From: Coccinella septempunctata
Taxonomy: Eukaryota; Arthropoda; Insecta; Coleoptera; Coccinellidae
Assembly (NCBI RefSeq): GCF_907165205.1
Contig: NC_058195.1
Location: 2,108,001-2,172,000, forward strand
DNA: 64,000 nucleotides
Direction: 5' to 3'
Part shown: piece by piece, positions 48,226 to 59,519 of the stretch
Layout of the letters: every line of letters starts with the position of its first letter
Position numbering within the stretch: position 1 is the first letter of the stretch
Position numbers and translations under genes: made by a program
Notes under the pieces: generated by a model
Seen by the model: the letters and a program-made list of their open reading frames with translations, nothing else
What the model was told of the DNA's origin: nothing
Database searches by the model: none

Positions 48226-50600
48226 AGTTCAGTTCAAATCGAACGGTTGTGCCGAACTGGATGAAATGCTCAGATTTATTATTAGATGAGTTGCTCTTTC
48301 ATTTAGATCTGCGATGATTTTCCTGGAAGAAAAACTACTCGCAAATTGACCATCGAAAAATGCCCAAAATGATGGGGTTAGTTGAAACTTCCTCAAGACC
48401 GAACGGTTGTGCGGAAATGACTGAAATTCTCAGATTCTCAACTAGAAGAGGTGCTCTTTCAGAATATGTATCACATTTAGATCTGCGATGATTTTCCTGG
48501 AAGAAAAACCACTCGCAAATTGACCATCGAAAAATGCTCAAAATGATGGGGTTAGTTGAAACTTCCTCAAGACCGAATGGTTGTGCTGAAATGAATGAAA
48601 TTCTCAGATTCTCAACTAGAAGCGTTGCTCTTTCAGAATATGTATCATATTTAGATCTGCGATGATTTTCCTGGAAGAAAAACTACTCGCAAATTGACCA
48701 TCGAAAAATGCCCGAAATGATGGGGTTAGTTGAAACTTCCTCAAGACCGAACGGTTGTGCCGAAATGAATGAAATTCTCAGATTCTCAACTAGAAGCGTT
48801 GCTCTTTCAGAATATGTATCACATTTAGATCTGCGATGATTTTCCTGGAAGAAAAACTACTCGCAAATTGACCATCGAAAAATGCCCAAAATGATGGGGT
48901 CAGTTGAAACTTCCTCAAGACCGAACGGTTGTGCCGAAATGAATGAAATTCTCAGATTCTCAACTAGAAGAGGTGGTCTTTCAGAATATGTATCACATTT
49001 AGATCTGCGATGATTTTCCTGGAAGAAAAACTACTCGCAAATTGACCATCGAAAAATTCCCAAAATTATGGGGTTAGTTGAAACTTCCTCAAGACCGAAC
49101 GGTTGTGCCGAAATGAATGAAATTCTCAGATTCTCAACTAGAAGCGTTGCTCTTTCAGAATATGTATCACATTTAGATTTGCGATGATTTTCCTGGAAGA
49201 AAAACTACTCGCAAATTGACCATCGAAAAATGCCCAAAATGATGGGGTCAGTTGAAACTTCCTCAAGACCGAACGGTTGTGCCGAAATGAATGAAATTCT
49301 CAGATTCTCAACTAGAAGAGGTGCTCTTTCAGAATATGTATCACATTTAGATCTGCGATGATTTTCCTGGAAGAAAAACTACTCGCAAATTGACCATCGA
49401 AAAATTCCCAAAATTATGGGGTTAGTTGAAACTTCCTCAAGACCGAACGGTTGTGCCGAAATGAATGAAATTCTCAGATTCTCAACTAGAAGAGGTGCTC
49501 TTTCAGAATATGTATCACATTTAGATCTGCGATGATTTTCCTGGAAGAAAAACTACTCGCAATTTGACCATCGAAAAATGCCCAAAATGATGGGGTTAGT
49601 TGAAACTTCCTCAAGACCGAACGGTTGTGCCGAAATGAATGAAATTCTCAGATTCTTAACTAGAAGCGTTGCTCTTTCAGAATATGTATCACATTTAGAT
49701 CTGCGATGATTTTCCTGGAAGAAAAACTACTCGCAAATTGACCATCGAAAAATGCCCAAAATGATGGGGTCAGTTGAAACTTCCTCAAGACCGAACGGTT
49801 GTGCCGAAATGAATGAAATTCTCAGATTCTCAACTAGAAGAGGTGCTCTTTCAGAATATGTATCACATTTAGATCTGCGATGATTTTCCTGGAAGAAAAA
49901 CTACTCGCAAATTGACCATCGAAAAATTCCCAAAATTATGGGGTTAGTTGAAACTTCCTCAAGACCGAACGGTTGTGCCGAAATGAATGAAATTCTCAGA
50001 TTCTCAACAAGAAGAGGTGCTCTTTCAGAATATGTATCACATTTAGATCTGCGATGATTTTCCTGGAAGAAAAACTACTCGCAAATTGACCATCGAAAAA
50101 TTCCCAAAATGATGGGGTCAGTTGAAACTTCCTCAAGACCGAACGGTTTTGCCGAAATGGATGAAATTCTCAGATTTATTACTAGAAGAGTTGCTCTTTC
50201 AGAATATGTATCACATTTAAAACTGCGATGATTTTCCTGGAAGAAAAATTACTCGCAAATTGACCATCGAAAAATGCCCAAAATGATGGGGTTAGTTGAA
50301 ACTTCCTCAAGACCGAACGGTTGTGCCGAAATGAATGAAATTCTCAGATTCTCAACAAGAAGAGGTGCTCTTTCAGAATATGTATCACATTTAGATCTGC
50401 GATGATTTTCCTGGAAGAAAAACTACTCGCAAATTGACCATCGAAAAATTCCCAAAATGATGGGGTCAGTTGAAACTTCCTCAAGACCGAACGGTTGTGC
50501 CGAAATGGATGAAATTCTCAGATTTTATACTGAAAGAGTTGCTCTTTGAAAATATGTATCTTATTCAGATGTACGATAATTTTTCTGGAAAATACGCGAC
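48226..50600 (+). repeat. 174-bp satellite array, about 14 units
   Basis: The landmark CCTCAAGACCGAA (one variant in each of a few units) starts at 48391, 48565, 48739, 48913, 49087, 49261, 49435, 49609, 49783, 49957, 50131, 50305 and 50479. Every step is exactly 174 bp. A leading unit (landmark near 48241) is 14 bp short because AGAATATGTATCAC is missing, and the last unit decays near 50600. Units differ by few substitutions inside the array and more at its edges, the usual sign of homogenisation by unequal exchange. Although 174 is divisible by three, nearly every unit carries an in-frame stop on the minus strand, so it is not coding. Confidence 0.97.
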
Positions 50601-51948
50601 TTGAAGAAGGGTTGGTTCCACCACACTACGAAGATTATCAACGTTTTATAAAAATTCTTCATCTAATGAATTCCTATGAATTTTTCAGATATTTCTCAGA
50701 AAATGAGACTGCGCTCTGCACATAGTAACAGTAAATGAATCGAGCAAACTTCACATTCAGCCCACTTTGTTCCAATCAACCGAATTTCCTCGCAACAATA
50801 AATCCACTCTCCCCAAGATTAATCATACACAATTCCCGAAAGTAGGCAATACACATCATGAAAAATATCCATTACCAAGAGGCGGCAGCAGCAACTCTCC
50901 TGGTGAAAACGACGCACAGACGTGGCGGTAGCTCACACGCCATCCTTCCATTATATAACAATTAAAGGAGAACAGAATTCGTCGTGATCCGGCACGGGGA
51001 TAGATTAGATTCGAAAAAAGGATTCGCCGAGAAAAAAATTGCGGGAAACGGGCAAAAAGTTTCCTCTTTATCGTCTTGTCGCCGATAACTTTAGAGGTGG
51101 AGGAGCACGGTTGGAAGTTTCGCCAGAGGTGGATTGGACAACTTTCTGCACCACTGAAACTGGCGGCTGACAAAAGGGCGTTTCTTCAATATGTTCGTAA
51201 AATAAGGATTCGACTGAAATGTCTGGAGCATAAGCGAAGTCTCTAGACGGGGTAGGAACGAAAGCATCGATGAACAATATCAGAAATTCACTCAAAACTT
51301 CGCAGGATCCGCATGCTGAGGTCATCAAGCAGTCTGGAGGGAGTAAGCTTTCTTTCCGTTGATACTCTGAGTGGCTAGTTTCATTCAGAGCGTAACATTT
51401 GTTGAATGCTAAATTCCAATGATACGCCAACATAATCTGTTTCCTTTACGATGCAAAACCACCAATCAAACTCATGAAGAGTGTCATAGTTTTCAATTTT
51501 ATATGTCAACCGAAGGACTCCACACTAACATCTTGTTTTCTACGTTGTTCCCTAGGATTTTCATCTCGTAATTTGTCCGGATGCCCCTCTGGCTCCTCTG
51601 CGACATGGCTGGATCCCTAGCAAAGCGTATTTATCTCAATTTTTTCAGTACCGGATGATTTATCTCGACTCAACCATTAGTGGATTTCCAGAAGTTGGCC
51701 CGTTAAATGTTTCTGCCTTGGTTAACCCGAATCTCGTGCTTCCAGGGATTGTCGTCGCTATCCTCTCGGGGTAATCGATTGCTAGCTTCAGTCTCGTCCT
51801 TGAATCCTTTGCCTTGATCATCGCAAAGGATCTTCCTTTCGGAAAATTCCTCAGACTCGTGGAGAAATCACGGACTTGAATAATACAGCTACACCTAGTG
51901 TATAGTATACCTAGATATGAAATCATCTCCCCATTCGAGCCTGGAATA
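50601..51948. other. No gene recognised
   Basis: Minus-strand frames of 105, 121 and 88 codons (50856-51173, 51068-51433, 51660-51926) have ordinary composition but no motif I recognise and no shared splice pattern I could support. Confidence 0.35.
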
Positions 51949-52120
51949 TACAGGGTGAGTCTTTGACTCGCACAGAATATTTCAATAGTAGATTCTTGAG
52001 GTCAAAATAAACACTTTTTATCTTTACCATTTTTTCCGAATCGGCTCGGTTTGAAAGATACAGGCTCTTGAAAAACGTGTTATTTTTAGTTCTATATCAC
52101 AAACGGTTTGATCGAATGAA
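51949..52120 (+). repeat. MITE-B left part
   Basis: TACAGGGTGAGTCTTTGACT is followed by the full left-arm block order (AGTAGATTCTTGAGGTCAAA, TTTTTTCCGAATCGGCTCGG, GATACAGGCTCTTGAAAAAC). This is one of the best-preserved left arms. The right arm was not found. Confidence 0.75.
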
Positions 52121-52567
52121 ATGAATTTCCTTCAATTTTCCTTAGAAATCTTCGGTTTCTTATCATACTTGGTTTTTTATTGTGTATATAATTTCTGTTT
52201 TTCTCAACATTTTCTACTATCGTCGCCTTGAACGTGAATGGGTCTGATCCTTTATTTTAAGTTTTCTGAGTTAGAACTGTAGACTCCTTCAAAAAAGCTC
52301 AAATTTTGTAGTAGTGTAGACATTCAATCGATTTGTAGCTTATTGGTCGAGTTCTAACAAAATTGCTAAAAGATCTAAGCAACAATTTTTTCAAGTGTTC
52401 CACTACTGTTTTCTACAGGGCTGATTTGAAATATTCAATAGGAGTTAAAAGTAGTAACCCACATTTGACAAGCTGAGTCTTGAATTCTATAGTTCTAGTC
52501 GTGAGCTAGGCGTTAATGATTTTCTAGAGCGAAAAAAGTTCAAATGTGTTTTACTCTAAATTTATAA
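52121..52567. other. No gene recognised
   Basis: AT-rich sequence between two small elements, without open frames of note. Confidence 0.4.
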
Positions 52568-52706
52568 TAGGTTCGTTCGTAGAGTGGTTTGCAACGGTTG
52601 TGAACTGTACAGAGCAAGCGCAATTCCATTTTAGGTTAGCGAAAATCCATTTGCGCTTGCTCTGTACAGTTCACAACCGTTGTGAACCACTCTACGAACA
52701 AGCCTA
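52568..52706. mobile_element. 139-bp hairpin MITE
   Basis: The left arm 52568-52623 and the right arm 52651-52706 are reverse complements over 56 bp with 4 mismatches. They share the core GTTGTGAACTGTACAGAGCA. A 27-bp loop separates them. The outermost TA on both sides may be the target duplication. Non-coding. Confidence 0.85.
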
Positions 52707-54386
52707 TTGAGTGGATTAGACCCGTTCACGCTATTCCAAAGGTCATTCAGTTCTCCAACCTTGCAGCCAATCTTCACTGGTGGTAACTCTTTTGCGTGGA
52801 CCTTGTAGGTCTTTATAATCCTGTAGTAGGGCGACAGCATTATTTTCTACAGCTTTTTCACCATGTAACTCATCGGAAGATTTTCTTTTATCTTTTCTAG
52901 GCATTTTGCCCAATTTCTCTTTGTATTTCTGGAACGACTACACCATGTTATGGTGAATAAGAAGTCTGCATCAATTTCTTCATTAATAACTGTCTAACTG
53001 ACATCGTCTACCCAGATATGTTCATATTCCTTGATCGGCAAATGAACATAACTATTATTACGTCGTACAAACTATAGAATGATCCTTTTTTCCACATTGT
53101 TGCACAAGGCCTCGACTGAAAATCCCTTCCTCGTTACAGGGTAGTTGATAATGAGACCAAGAGTGCTCCTAATTGAAAAACTACTTACCGTTCCCTCGCC
53201 AGAGAACGAGAAGTTCACCGAGTTGATTCTCTGAAAGATTAACGAAGTTTAGTAATTGCTCGGAGCTACCGGGGTTTTCTATTTTACGAAAATATCTTAA
53301 TGCCTGGGAAATGGAGCTCGGCTCACTTTGCATAATCCATCTTGATTTGGCCGGATATAAGAGCTGTAATTCCGGTTAGAAAAAAAACTGTAGATGAGCT
53401 GCTGAACCTAGATCCCTGTAAAGTTACGAGGAGTGCTCGAATTTCAACGGAGCTGTGATGAAATAAGGTTCTCCTCTTTCCATTCGAAACTGTTCGTTTT
53501 GTATTCAGCATTCCATCTCGACAGGCCTACCAAATCCTTCAATTTCCTACTAAAATGAATGTAGCCTCTATCTTGAGTCTCAGAATGCCATGATCTGTGC
53601 TGTGAGCGCCATCTAGAGTTTCAAATGTGTTACTTAGACTGCTCAAAATGTTGAATTATGGGCCATTTGCGGAAACATTGATTTCAGATTGCCATTTTGA
53701 TTCTCGGAGGGTTCTGAATTCATCGTATCCTTTGGAACTTACCAACAGAGTTCAGCTTCGACTGAAAACCTCTCCTATCCTAATTTCTTCTACCATAGGA
53801 GGTCAGGTGGAGGTGTTGTTTGTTCCCCTCCGCGATCGATCTCCATCGGGCTCTTTGGCCCGGATAAATCAAAGTCCCCAATACAGCGCGTCACTTAACT
53901 GGGTGAAACGTACAAAAGCTTCGAGATCCCATATATTATTACCCGGTAAACAATTCGGCGGCACCGTTTTGACATCGATTAAGCGAGCAAGTTCTGCGGA
54001 TGCTGGCTAAAGGGGTGGCGAAACAGCGAGCGGATACGATAAATCCAATTAAGGGAGGCCCACGGTCCCCCGCTTCAGGTATTTGTCGATCACGGCGGTT
54101 TTAGAACGATAAAGAGTGTTTTTCTTGAAGTTGGAATAATGGGCCGGAGTTTGGCTTCCGAACAAGTTGGAGGATTTATCGGGAAAAGTACTGAGCCGTA
54201 TATACTCGATGGATTACTTTCTCGGAGGCGAGCCTTAGGGAATTCCGTATGCTTTTATTGGCTCGACCTGTACGTATGTAATGGACCGTTGCTTCCGGCG
54301 TTCATCGAATCCCAAACGTTTGAATTATCGGAAATATCGAGGACGAGAACCATTGACCATTGCTGCATCAAAGCTAAGCTAAACTA
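52707..54386. other. No gene recognised; GC-richer end 53790-54380
   Basis: A 127-codon frame (53627-54010 plus) and a 99-codon frame (54139-54438 plus) show no recognisable domain. The last 600 bp are non-repetitive and GC-richer. Confidence 0.4.
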
Positions 54387-54414
54387 TATACGAGGATATA
54401 TTGAAAATATTTTA

Positions 54415-54720
54415 TTACCCAACATATTCTCCTCTTGATTGGATACATTCATTACAGCGAACCTGCAACGTCTCTAGACCTTTCAAAAAGAATGTTTCTT
54501 CTTGCTCTGCAAACCAGACCTCCGCAGCTTTTAGTACCTCCTCGTTGGAAGAAAATTTACGATCTTTTAAACATTTTTTCAGTTGAGGAAAGAGATAATA
54601 GTCGGATGGAGCCAAATCTGGTGAATAAGGAGGGTGCTCTATTATTTCAAACCCTAAGTCGCGAATTTTTTGGATGGCAACATGAGATTTGTATGCAGGG
54701 GCGTTGTCCTGCAAAAACAA
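54415..54720 (-). pseudogene. mariner transposase C-terminal third (copy 2)
   Basis: A 101-codon open frame carries the second and third catalytic residues. FLQDNAPAY has D5 and HPPYSPDLAPSDY has D40, with 34 residues between them, the D34D spacing that defines mariner. It ends CNECIQSRGEYVG, the conserved C-terminus (usually GEYVE). The missing front part lies beyond the hAT insertion in other frames. A remnant of the middle (the SAGKVLASVF region) lies at about 54840-54910. Not functional. Confidence 0.92.
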
Positions 54721-54910
54721 AACACCTTTGGATAGCTTTCCGCGTCTTTTCTCTTTAATTTTTCACCGTAGAGTGGTCAGTTATGTCGAATAGTTATCTC
54801 CGGTTATTGTTCTACCCTTACCCAAAAATCAATCATGATTACTCCATGGCAATACCAAAAAACTGAAGCAAGAAATTTTTCAGCAAATTTTTGGACACGA
54901 AACTTCTTAG

Positions 54911-54918
54911 GTCTTGGA
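54911..54918 (-). repeat. hAT target-site duplication, left copy
   Basis: GTCTTGGA is identical to 56913-56920. Confidence 0.93.
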
Positions 54919-56912
54919 CAGGGGCGGATGGGCTACCTCGAACCGGCCCGGGAATTTTCTTTCAGACCGGCCCACTTCAAGAACGAAAAAGGTACTTTTA
55001 ACGTGGGGGTTCAGGGGAGTAGCTAGCATGAGTTGCCATGAAAAAGACATTTTGATGAGCAGCCCCTAAAAATGGAACCTTAAAAGCAATTTTCAATTTT
55101 TTCTTACAATTCAGAAAACTGTCAAAAAATTGAGCAGACATTTTGTAGGAACGAAAAGGCGATGAAAAAATTGTTCCCATATAATTACAAGGGATATTAA
55201 AAAACACCTCCAAAATCGTTTCGCGAGAATTTTTTTTCCTTATTCATATAATTCTTTCAAGAAATTAATCTTCGATTTCCTGCTTTGAGTGAAAGTTTTC
55301 ACCTAGTTGGCGGATAGCATGCAGGCATTATAAGGAAACACCAAAAAAATTTTTATTGTCTATATAGAACAACTACTCAATTTGATTTTTGTCCGTCTTC
55401 CAGTTTCTAAGAAAAAAATCAAACATTTTTTCCATATGCTTTCTTCAGGAAGCTGTATATAAACATGGGCTGCTCAAAAAAAAAAAAATATATGAAAGTC
55501 CCACTGTTTTTCAACTATAAATCGACCCTTAAATTAACAACTCCTTTACAATCTGCATTATGTTAGTTTTATATTTATTTCAATCCATTTTCTTCAAAAC
55601 AACTCTGAGTAAATAGAATCAACGGAAAATCTATCCATGTTGTCTATAGGTATGGTTGAAAAAATGAAAATTTTCAAATTTTCTCACATTTGACATCAAG
55701 TATTTTTTGAACCATACATAACATGGATGCATAGTTTCCGAATTTCGATTTCAAATTTCCTCAGGGTAATTTTGAATGAAATTGGTGGAATCTTAAATGA
55801 AAAAAAAAGTTTAGAAATAGTATCCCTGTACCATTAATTTCTAAGCCAGTCGACACTGAAGAATTTTTACTAATTTGAAAAATGGTTTTTTAGTTTTTTA
55901 CCATAATACCTTTCCATGATCATGTTAGATAGTTTTTTCGATATCATATTTTTATATACCTTGAAATATCATCATATTAATTATTCACTTCAAGATTTTG
56001 CTAAACGGATAAGGAGCAATCCAGTGACCCATTTACGTAAGACACCCACTGTACCTACATAAGTTTTGAAGAAACACACATACATATTATTCAAAACTTG
56101 AATAAAATCTATAAACTATTGATACTGCAACTAATTAAAGGGCGATCAAGCTAAACACGCCTTATGTTGCTAGTTTCGTGATGTGGAAAACACAAAAATT
56201 TATAATAATGATAATTTTGACTGTAGAAACAAGAAAATTGAGTTGTAGGAGTTTTTTGTTGAGAAATAAGAATACTTATATAACTCTATAGATCTCAAAG
56301 AAGAGACCTATCCTGTCAGAAAATATATATTTTCTCAATAACCTCCACCTTTTTAGGAGATTTTCGTTTTACATAATTGAATTGCAAATACTAAGTTGGC
56401 CGACATAGATTTTGTTTTTCCTATAGCAAGCAAGCTTCTGTCAAATAATATTGAATAAAGTAATAAAGTAAAGTTTGGTACTGTGATATTGAAAACAGAG
56501 GTTTAATATCACATAACTAAACGTTACTTTCACACCCCGTGTCCCATGGACTGGCAACTTAAAACATTCGTATAAGGCAAGTTCAGCATAATAATCATAC
56601 AATCACTTGTAGAGTTTTTTGCAACTTCTATATTTCATTAGGTTTCAAGCCACCCTGTTTATGACAGTTGTTCAGGAAAAATTTATTTTTATCAATATTA
56701 TTTCCAAAACTTATTGAAACATATATTTATTGGTGGTTTTCCCAACATTCATTTTGAATTGTTTTTCAATATTTGTAAAAAATAAAAATATCGACGTAAT
56801 ATATGTTCCGCTGAAGACAAAAAAATGGTACAAACTGACCAGCCCTCTGGCCCAACAATCGACCGGCCCACCGGGAATTTTCCCGGTTTCCCGGTGGTCC
56901 CATCCGCCCCTG
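54919..56912. mobile_element. Non-autonomous hAT transposon, 1994 bp
   Basis: The left end CAGGGGCGGATGGGCTACCT and the reverse complement of the right end CAGGGGCGGATGGGACCACC share a perfect 14-bp TIR. The insertion is flanked by the 8-bp duplication GTCTTGGA. An 8-bp duplication and a CAGGGGCG start are diagnostic for the hAT superfamily. Subterminal ACCGGCCC and GGGAATTTTC motifs occur near both ends, as in hAT elements where they bind transposase. The interior is AT-rich with no frame above about 90 codons and no transposase or BED motif, so it must have been mobilised in trans. Confidence 0.93.
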
Positions 56913-56920
56913 GTCTTGGA
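56913..56920 (-). repeat. hAT target-site duplication, right copy
   Basis: GTCTTGGA is identical to 54911-54918. Confidence 0.93.
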
Positions 56921-57386
56921 GAACCAAAGTGTCGTCACTCCATTGATTGTTGGTTTGTTTCTGGATCGTAGAAATGTACTCAAGTCTTATCCATAGTAAC
57001 AATTCTGTTTCAGAAGCATATATCGTTTTCAAATCGAGCACTGATCGAACGCGATGCTTCTACCCTTGCACGCTTTTGGTCAACATGCTAACATTTGGGG
57101 ATCCATTTTGCAGCAATTTTTCTCATGTCCAAATTGACGTGAACTTTATGATGAACGCGTTCGTATGAAATATTCAGTGCCTCAGATATCCGTTTTAGCC
57201 TAATTCGATGGGGTCTGATGAAATCATGTCATGAACTGCATCGATATTTTCGAGGACTGACACAGAAACTGGCCTTCCCGATCGGTCATCATCTTCAATG
57301 GAAAATTTACCTCTTTTGAAGCTTGCAGTCCAATTTTTCACGGTCGCATAAGCACATTGATCACCAAGTGTATCAAACATATCTTC
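56921..57386 (-). pseudogene. mariner transposase N-terminal and middle part (copy 2)
   Basis: Minus-strand sequence upstream of the hAT encodes, in order, a truncated HTH region (57380 down, ...YATVKNWTASFKRG with a codon lost after DQC), the RSGRP linker, DAVHDMISSD, then a frameshift. The KxxxVEASRSICARFE and MDETW-type region follows up to the hAT, where the latter is altered to VRMxxT-like by substitutions. The start codon and leader are lost. At least two frameshifts separate these from the C-terminal frame. Confidence 0.82.
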
Positions 57387-59115
57387 AGGATAAAGGCTTC
57401 AGTCTTTGGAGTTCGAGAAACTGCTTGTTTTTAATGACAGAATGAAACTACAACGATCCTAGATTATTCGCAGTGAAAAATCCATATCGAACAAAGTACT
57501 ATGCTGTCGAGAATGTCGCATCAGAATTTTCTCGAATGCGAACTCTCATTATGCAGATAAAACCCGAGTACGAGGAATTGGGACGAAAGGTTTCCGCATC
57601 CATCCCTCATTTTTGGAGAGGTCGAGTGCGTCCTTCTAAATTCGAGACCTTCATTAAATAACGAACGAATGGGGAGATACAGCTCAGCAGTAATTGAGAG
57701 CGTTCATACGCTGATAAGTATAAAGAATGGGGAAGAGTTCAACTATTTACTACGGTTAAACTCCTCGTTTAGCAATTCATTATGTCTATTTACTATTTTA
57801 ATGAACAGTTTCTGCCACTCGGAGAATACGTGTTAAATGAGGAAGAGCAAGTTGACTCTGCTGTTACAAAATATTGATTAGTTTCAAATCATGTTCAATT
57901 GACAGAGATCGACGAACTGCACAGCGGCTGGCGACTACCTGGCGATAGATGTCGCACACGGTTGTTTACAGTTCACCGGTGCCTCTCCAGTTGTAATTAT
58001 ATGGGCATCCACAAGTATAATCTGCAGTGCGAAGGGTACTCGACATACTAAACAGAGAGCACCCACAGTGAAAGTAATATACCCAAGAATGAGAAGTATG
58101 GCATCACTTACAGTATAAACGGTCTATCCTCTATTTCAATGGTAATTGTATGGCCTTATATACACCGAACTCTCTCATAAAGACACTGAGGTGATTCCAG
58201 CGTATACCAGGGGTCTCAAAGAAATCCCTAATTGAATTTTGGAGATGGCAAACTTCATCACCATCATTATGCTGATGGCCTTCCTTCAGGCGTAAATATT
58301 CAAGATAAGCAACGTAATGAAATTTAGTTAATGAGTTGTCATGAACGTTGCCAAAATTGTGAGGGGTTGGTTTTCATTACGAAAAGAAGGAAGTACGCGG
58401 ATGTTCGAAAAGGCGAAGTCGAAGTTAGGCCTGAAATTTATCAAAACCCTGTACCCTAGAGGCGCACACATGGTATACGGAATGCAAATAATTAAATTGA
58501 CACGACTTTTCTCACACGAACAATTATCTAGACTCTCGTACCTCCTCCAATGATTGATGCTGAATTTTGTTACTATTTAAAACATCCCCTAACAAAAAAT
58601 CGGAAAAATGTCGAAATTCTAGGGGTAATAAAATGGATAATTAGAAAGGCACCCCTAAGAAGAAACACGAAACTGGGAAGAAACCTAATCGCAATCCATT
58701 TCTCCGAACCTCCGGACCATAAAACAACACTTTGGCGGTTCCAAATATAAACGGGACATTTCGGGAGTCATTAATAAAACGGAAGAAAAATACCAGACCA
58801 ACGTCCCATGCATCCAGGGGTGCAAACATCGTGAAATGAGAAAACGATGTATGAAAAATTGTGTAGAAGACATCTAAAAGTGCGAAAACTACTAATATTT
58901 CTGTTTGTGTTTGTCTGCCGAGTACCTAAGGTAGAATATTATTATTGTAAGTACTGAAGATTGACTTTGAGGGAAACACATTAGCTGGCAGCGTTCACGG
59001 AATTCTCCAGTTCGGTCCAAAATGATTTTCAGTGAATTGAACAGCCAAGGGATGTGCACGATGTGGATACTCATTATTTCGTGAGAATCTGGCAGCAGCT
59101 GATATCATTTTATAT
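57387..59115. other. No gene recognised
   Basis: Mixed-composition unique sequence between two mariner fragments. Frames are at most 70 codons and unassigned. Confidence 0.4.
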
Positions 59116-59519
59116 ACGAGGATGTATTGATAACTAGTTAGCCTAGACCAGTTCCATGCATAAAAAATATTGCCTTACCATAGCAACGAACAATAACTCA
59201 TTACAAGTGTCAGTGTGAAGTTTGAGGTCAAAAAAGTAAACCAGAGTTACGCAATGAATTAAAAGAAAGAAGATGTCCACCATAATTCTGAAAATTGAAA
59301 AATTGGAGTATCGAGCCATCATCAAGTACCTGAATTTAAACGAGTTAAGAGACAAGCAGATTTACCAAGATATGCTTAATACCCTTGGTGATCAATGTCC
59401 TTCGTATGCGACCGTGAAAAATTGGACTGAAGCTTCAAAAGAGGTAAATTTTCCATTGAAGATGATGAACGATCGGGAAGGCCAGTTTCTGTGTCAGTCC
59501 CCGAAAATATCGATGCAGC
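59116..59519 (+). mobile_element. mariner transposon copy 3, 5' end only
   Basis: The 5' TIR TACGAGGATGTATTGATAAC and leader resemble copy 1 closely (for example GTTAGCCTAGACCAG and GTGTGAAGTTTGAGGTCAAA). Homology ends near 59519 within the transposase N-terminal third (ATCGATGCAG), after which the sequence is unrelated. Confidence 0.9.
59273..59519 (+). pseudogene. mariner transposase N-terminal fragment (copy 3)
   Basis: The ATG at 59273 aligns with that of copy 1, and the first 50 codons keep the HTH region (KLEYRAIIKYL, SYATVKNWT). A single-base deletion at about 59430 (ACTGAAGC where copy 1 has ACTGCAAGC) shifts the frame. The RSGRP-equivalent sequence continues in another phase until homology ends. 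No catalytic residue is present. Confidence 0.9.

Larger units (their letters stand above)
54387..57386 (-). mobile_element. mariner transposon copy 2, split by a hAT element
   Basis: On the minus strand the 3' TIR (TACGAGGATATATTG read on plus at 54389) follows TA at 54387-54388. Relative to the copy at 61823, about 40 bp next to the TIR are missing. The 5' end stops inside the transposase N-terminus near 57386 (GAAGATATGTTTGAT), so leader and 5' TIR are gone. A 1994-bp hAT interrupts it at 54919-56912; mariner sequence resumes without loss apart from the 8-bp duplication. The mariner is therefore the older layer. Confidence 0.92.

Noticed and set aside
48335..48541. 68-codon minus-strand frame in the satellite as a repetitive protein
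   Set aside because: It is open only because one unit carries a substitution that removes a stop. The other units have the in-frame stop, so there is no conserved coding frame.
48226..50600. Tandem repeats as a CRISPR array
   Set aside because: The whole 174-bp unit repeats without unique spacers, and the context is a eukaryotic genome. This is satellite DNA.
54435..54758. 107-codon plus-strand frame
   Set aside because: It is antisense to the C-terminal mariner transposase frame of copy 2.
54919..56912. hAT interior as a transposase gene
   Set aside because: Frames are short and AT-rich, with no BED finger or hAT dimerisation motif. The element is non-autonomous.
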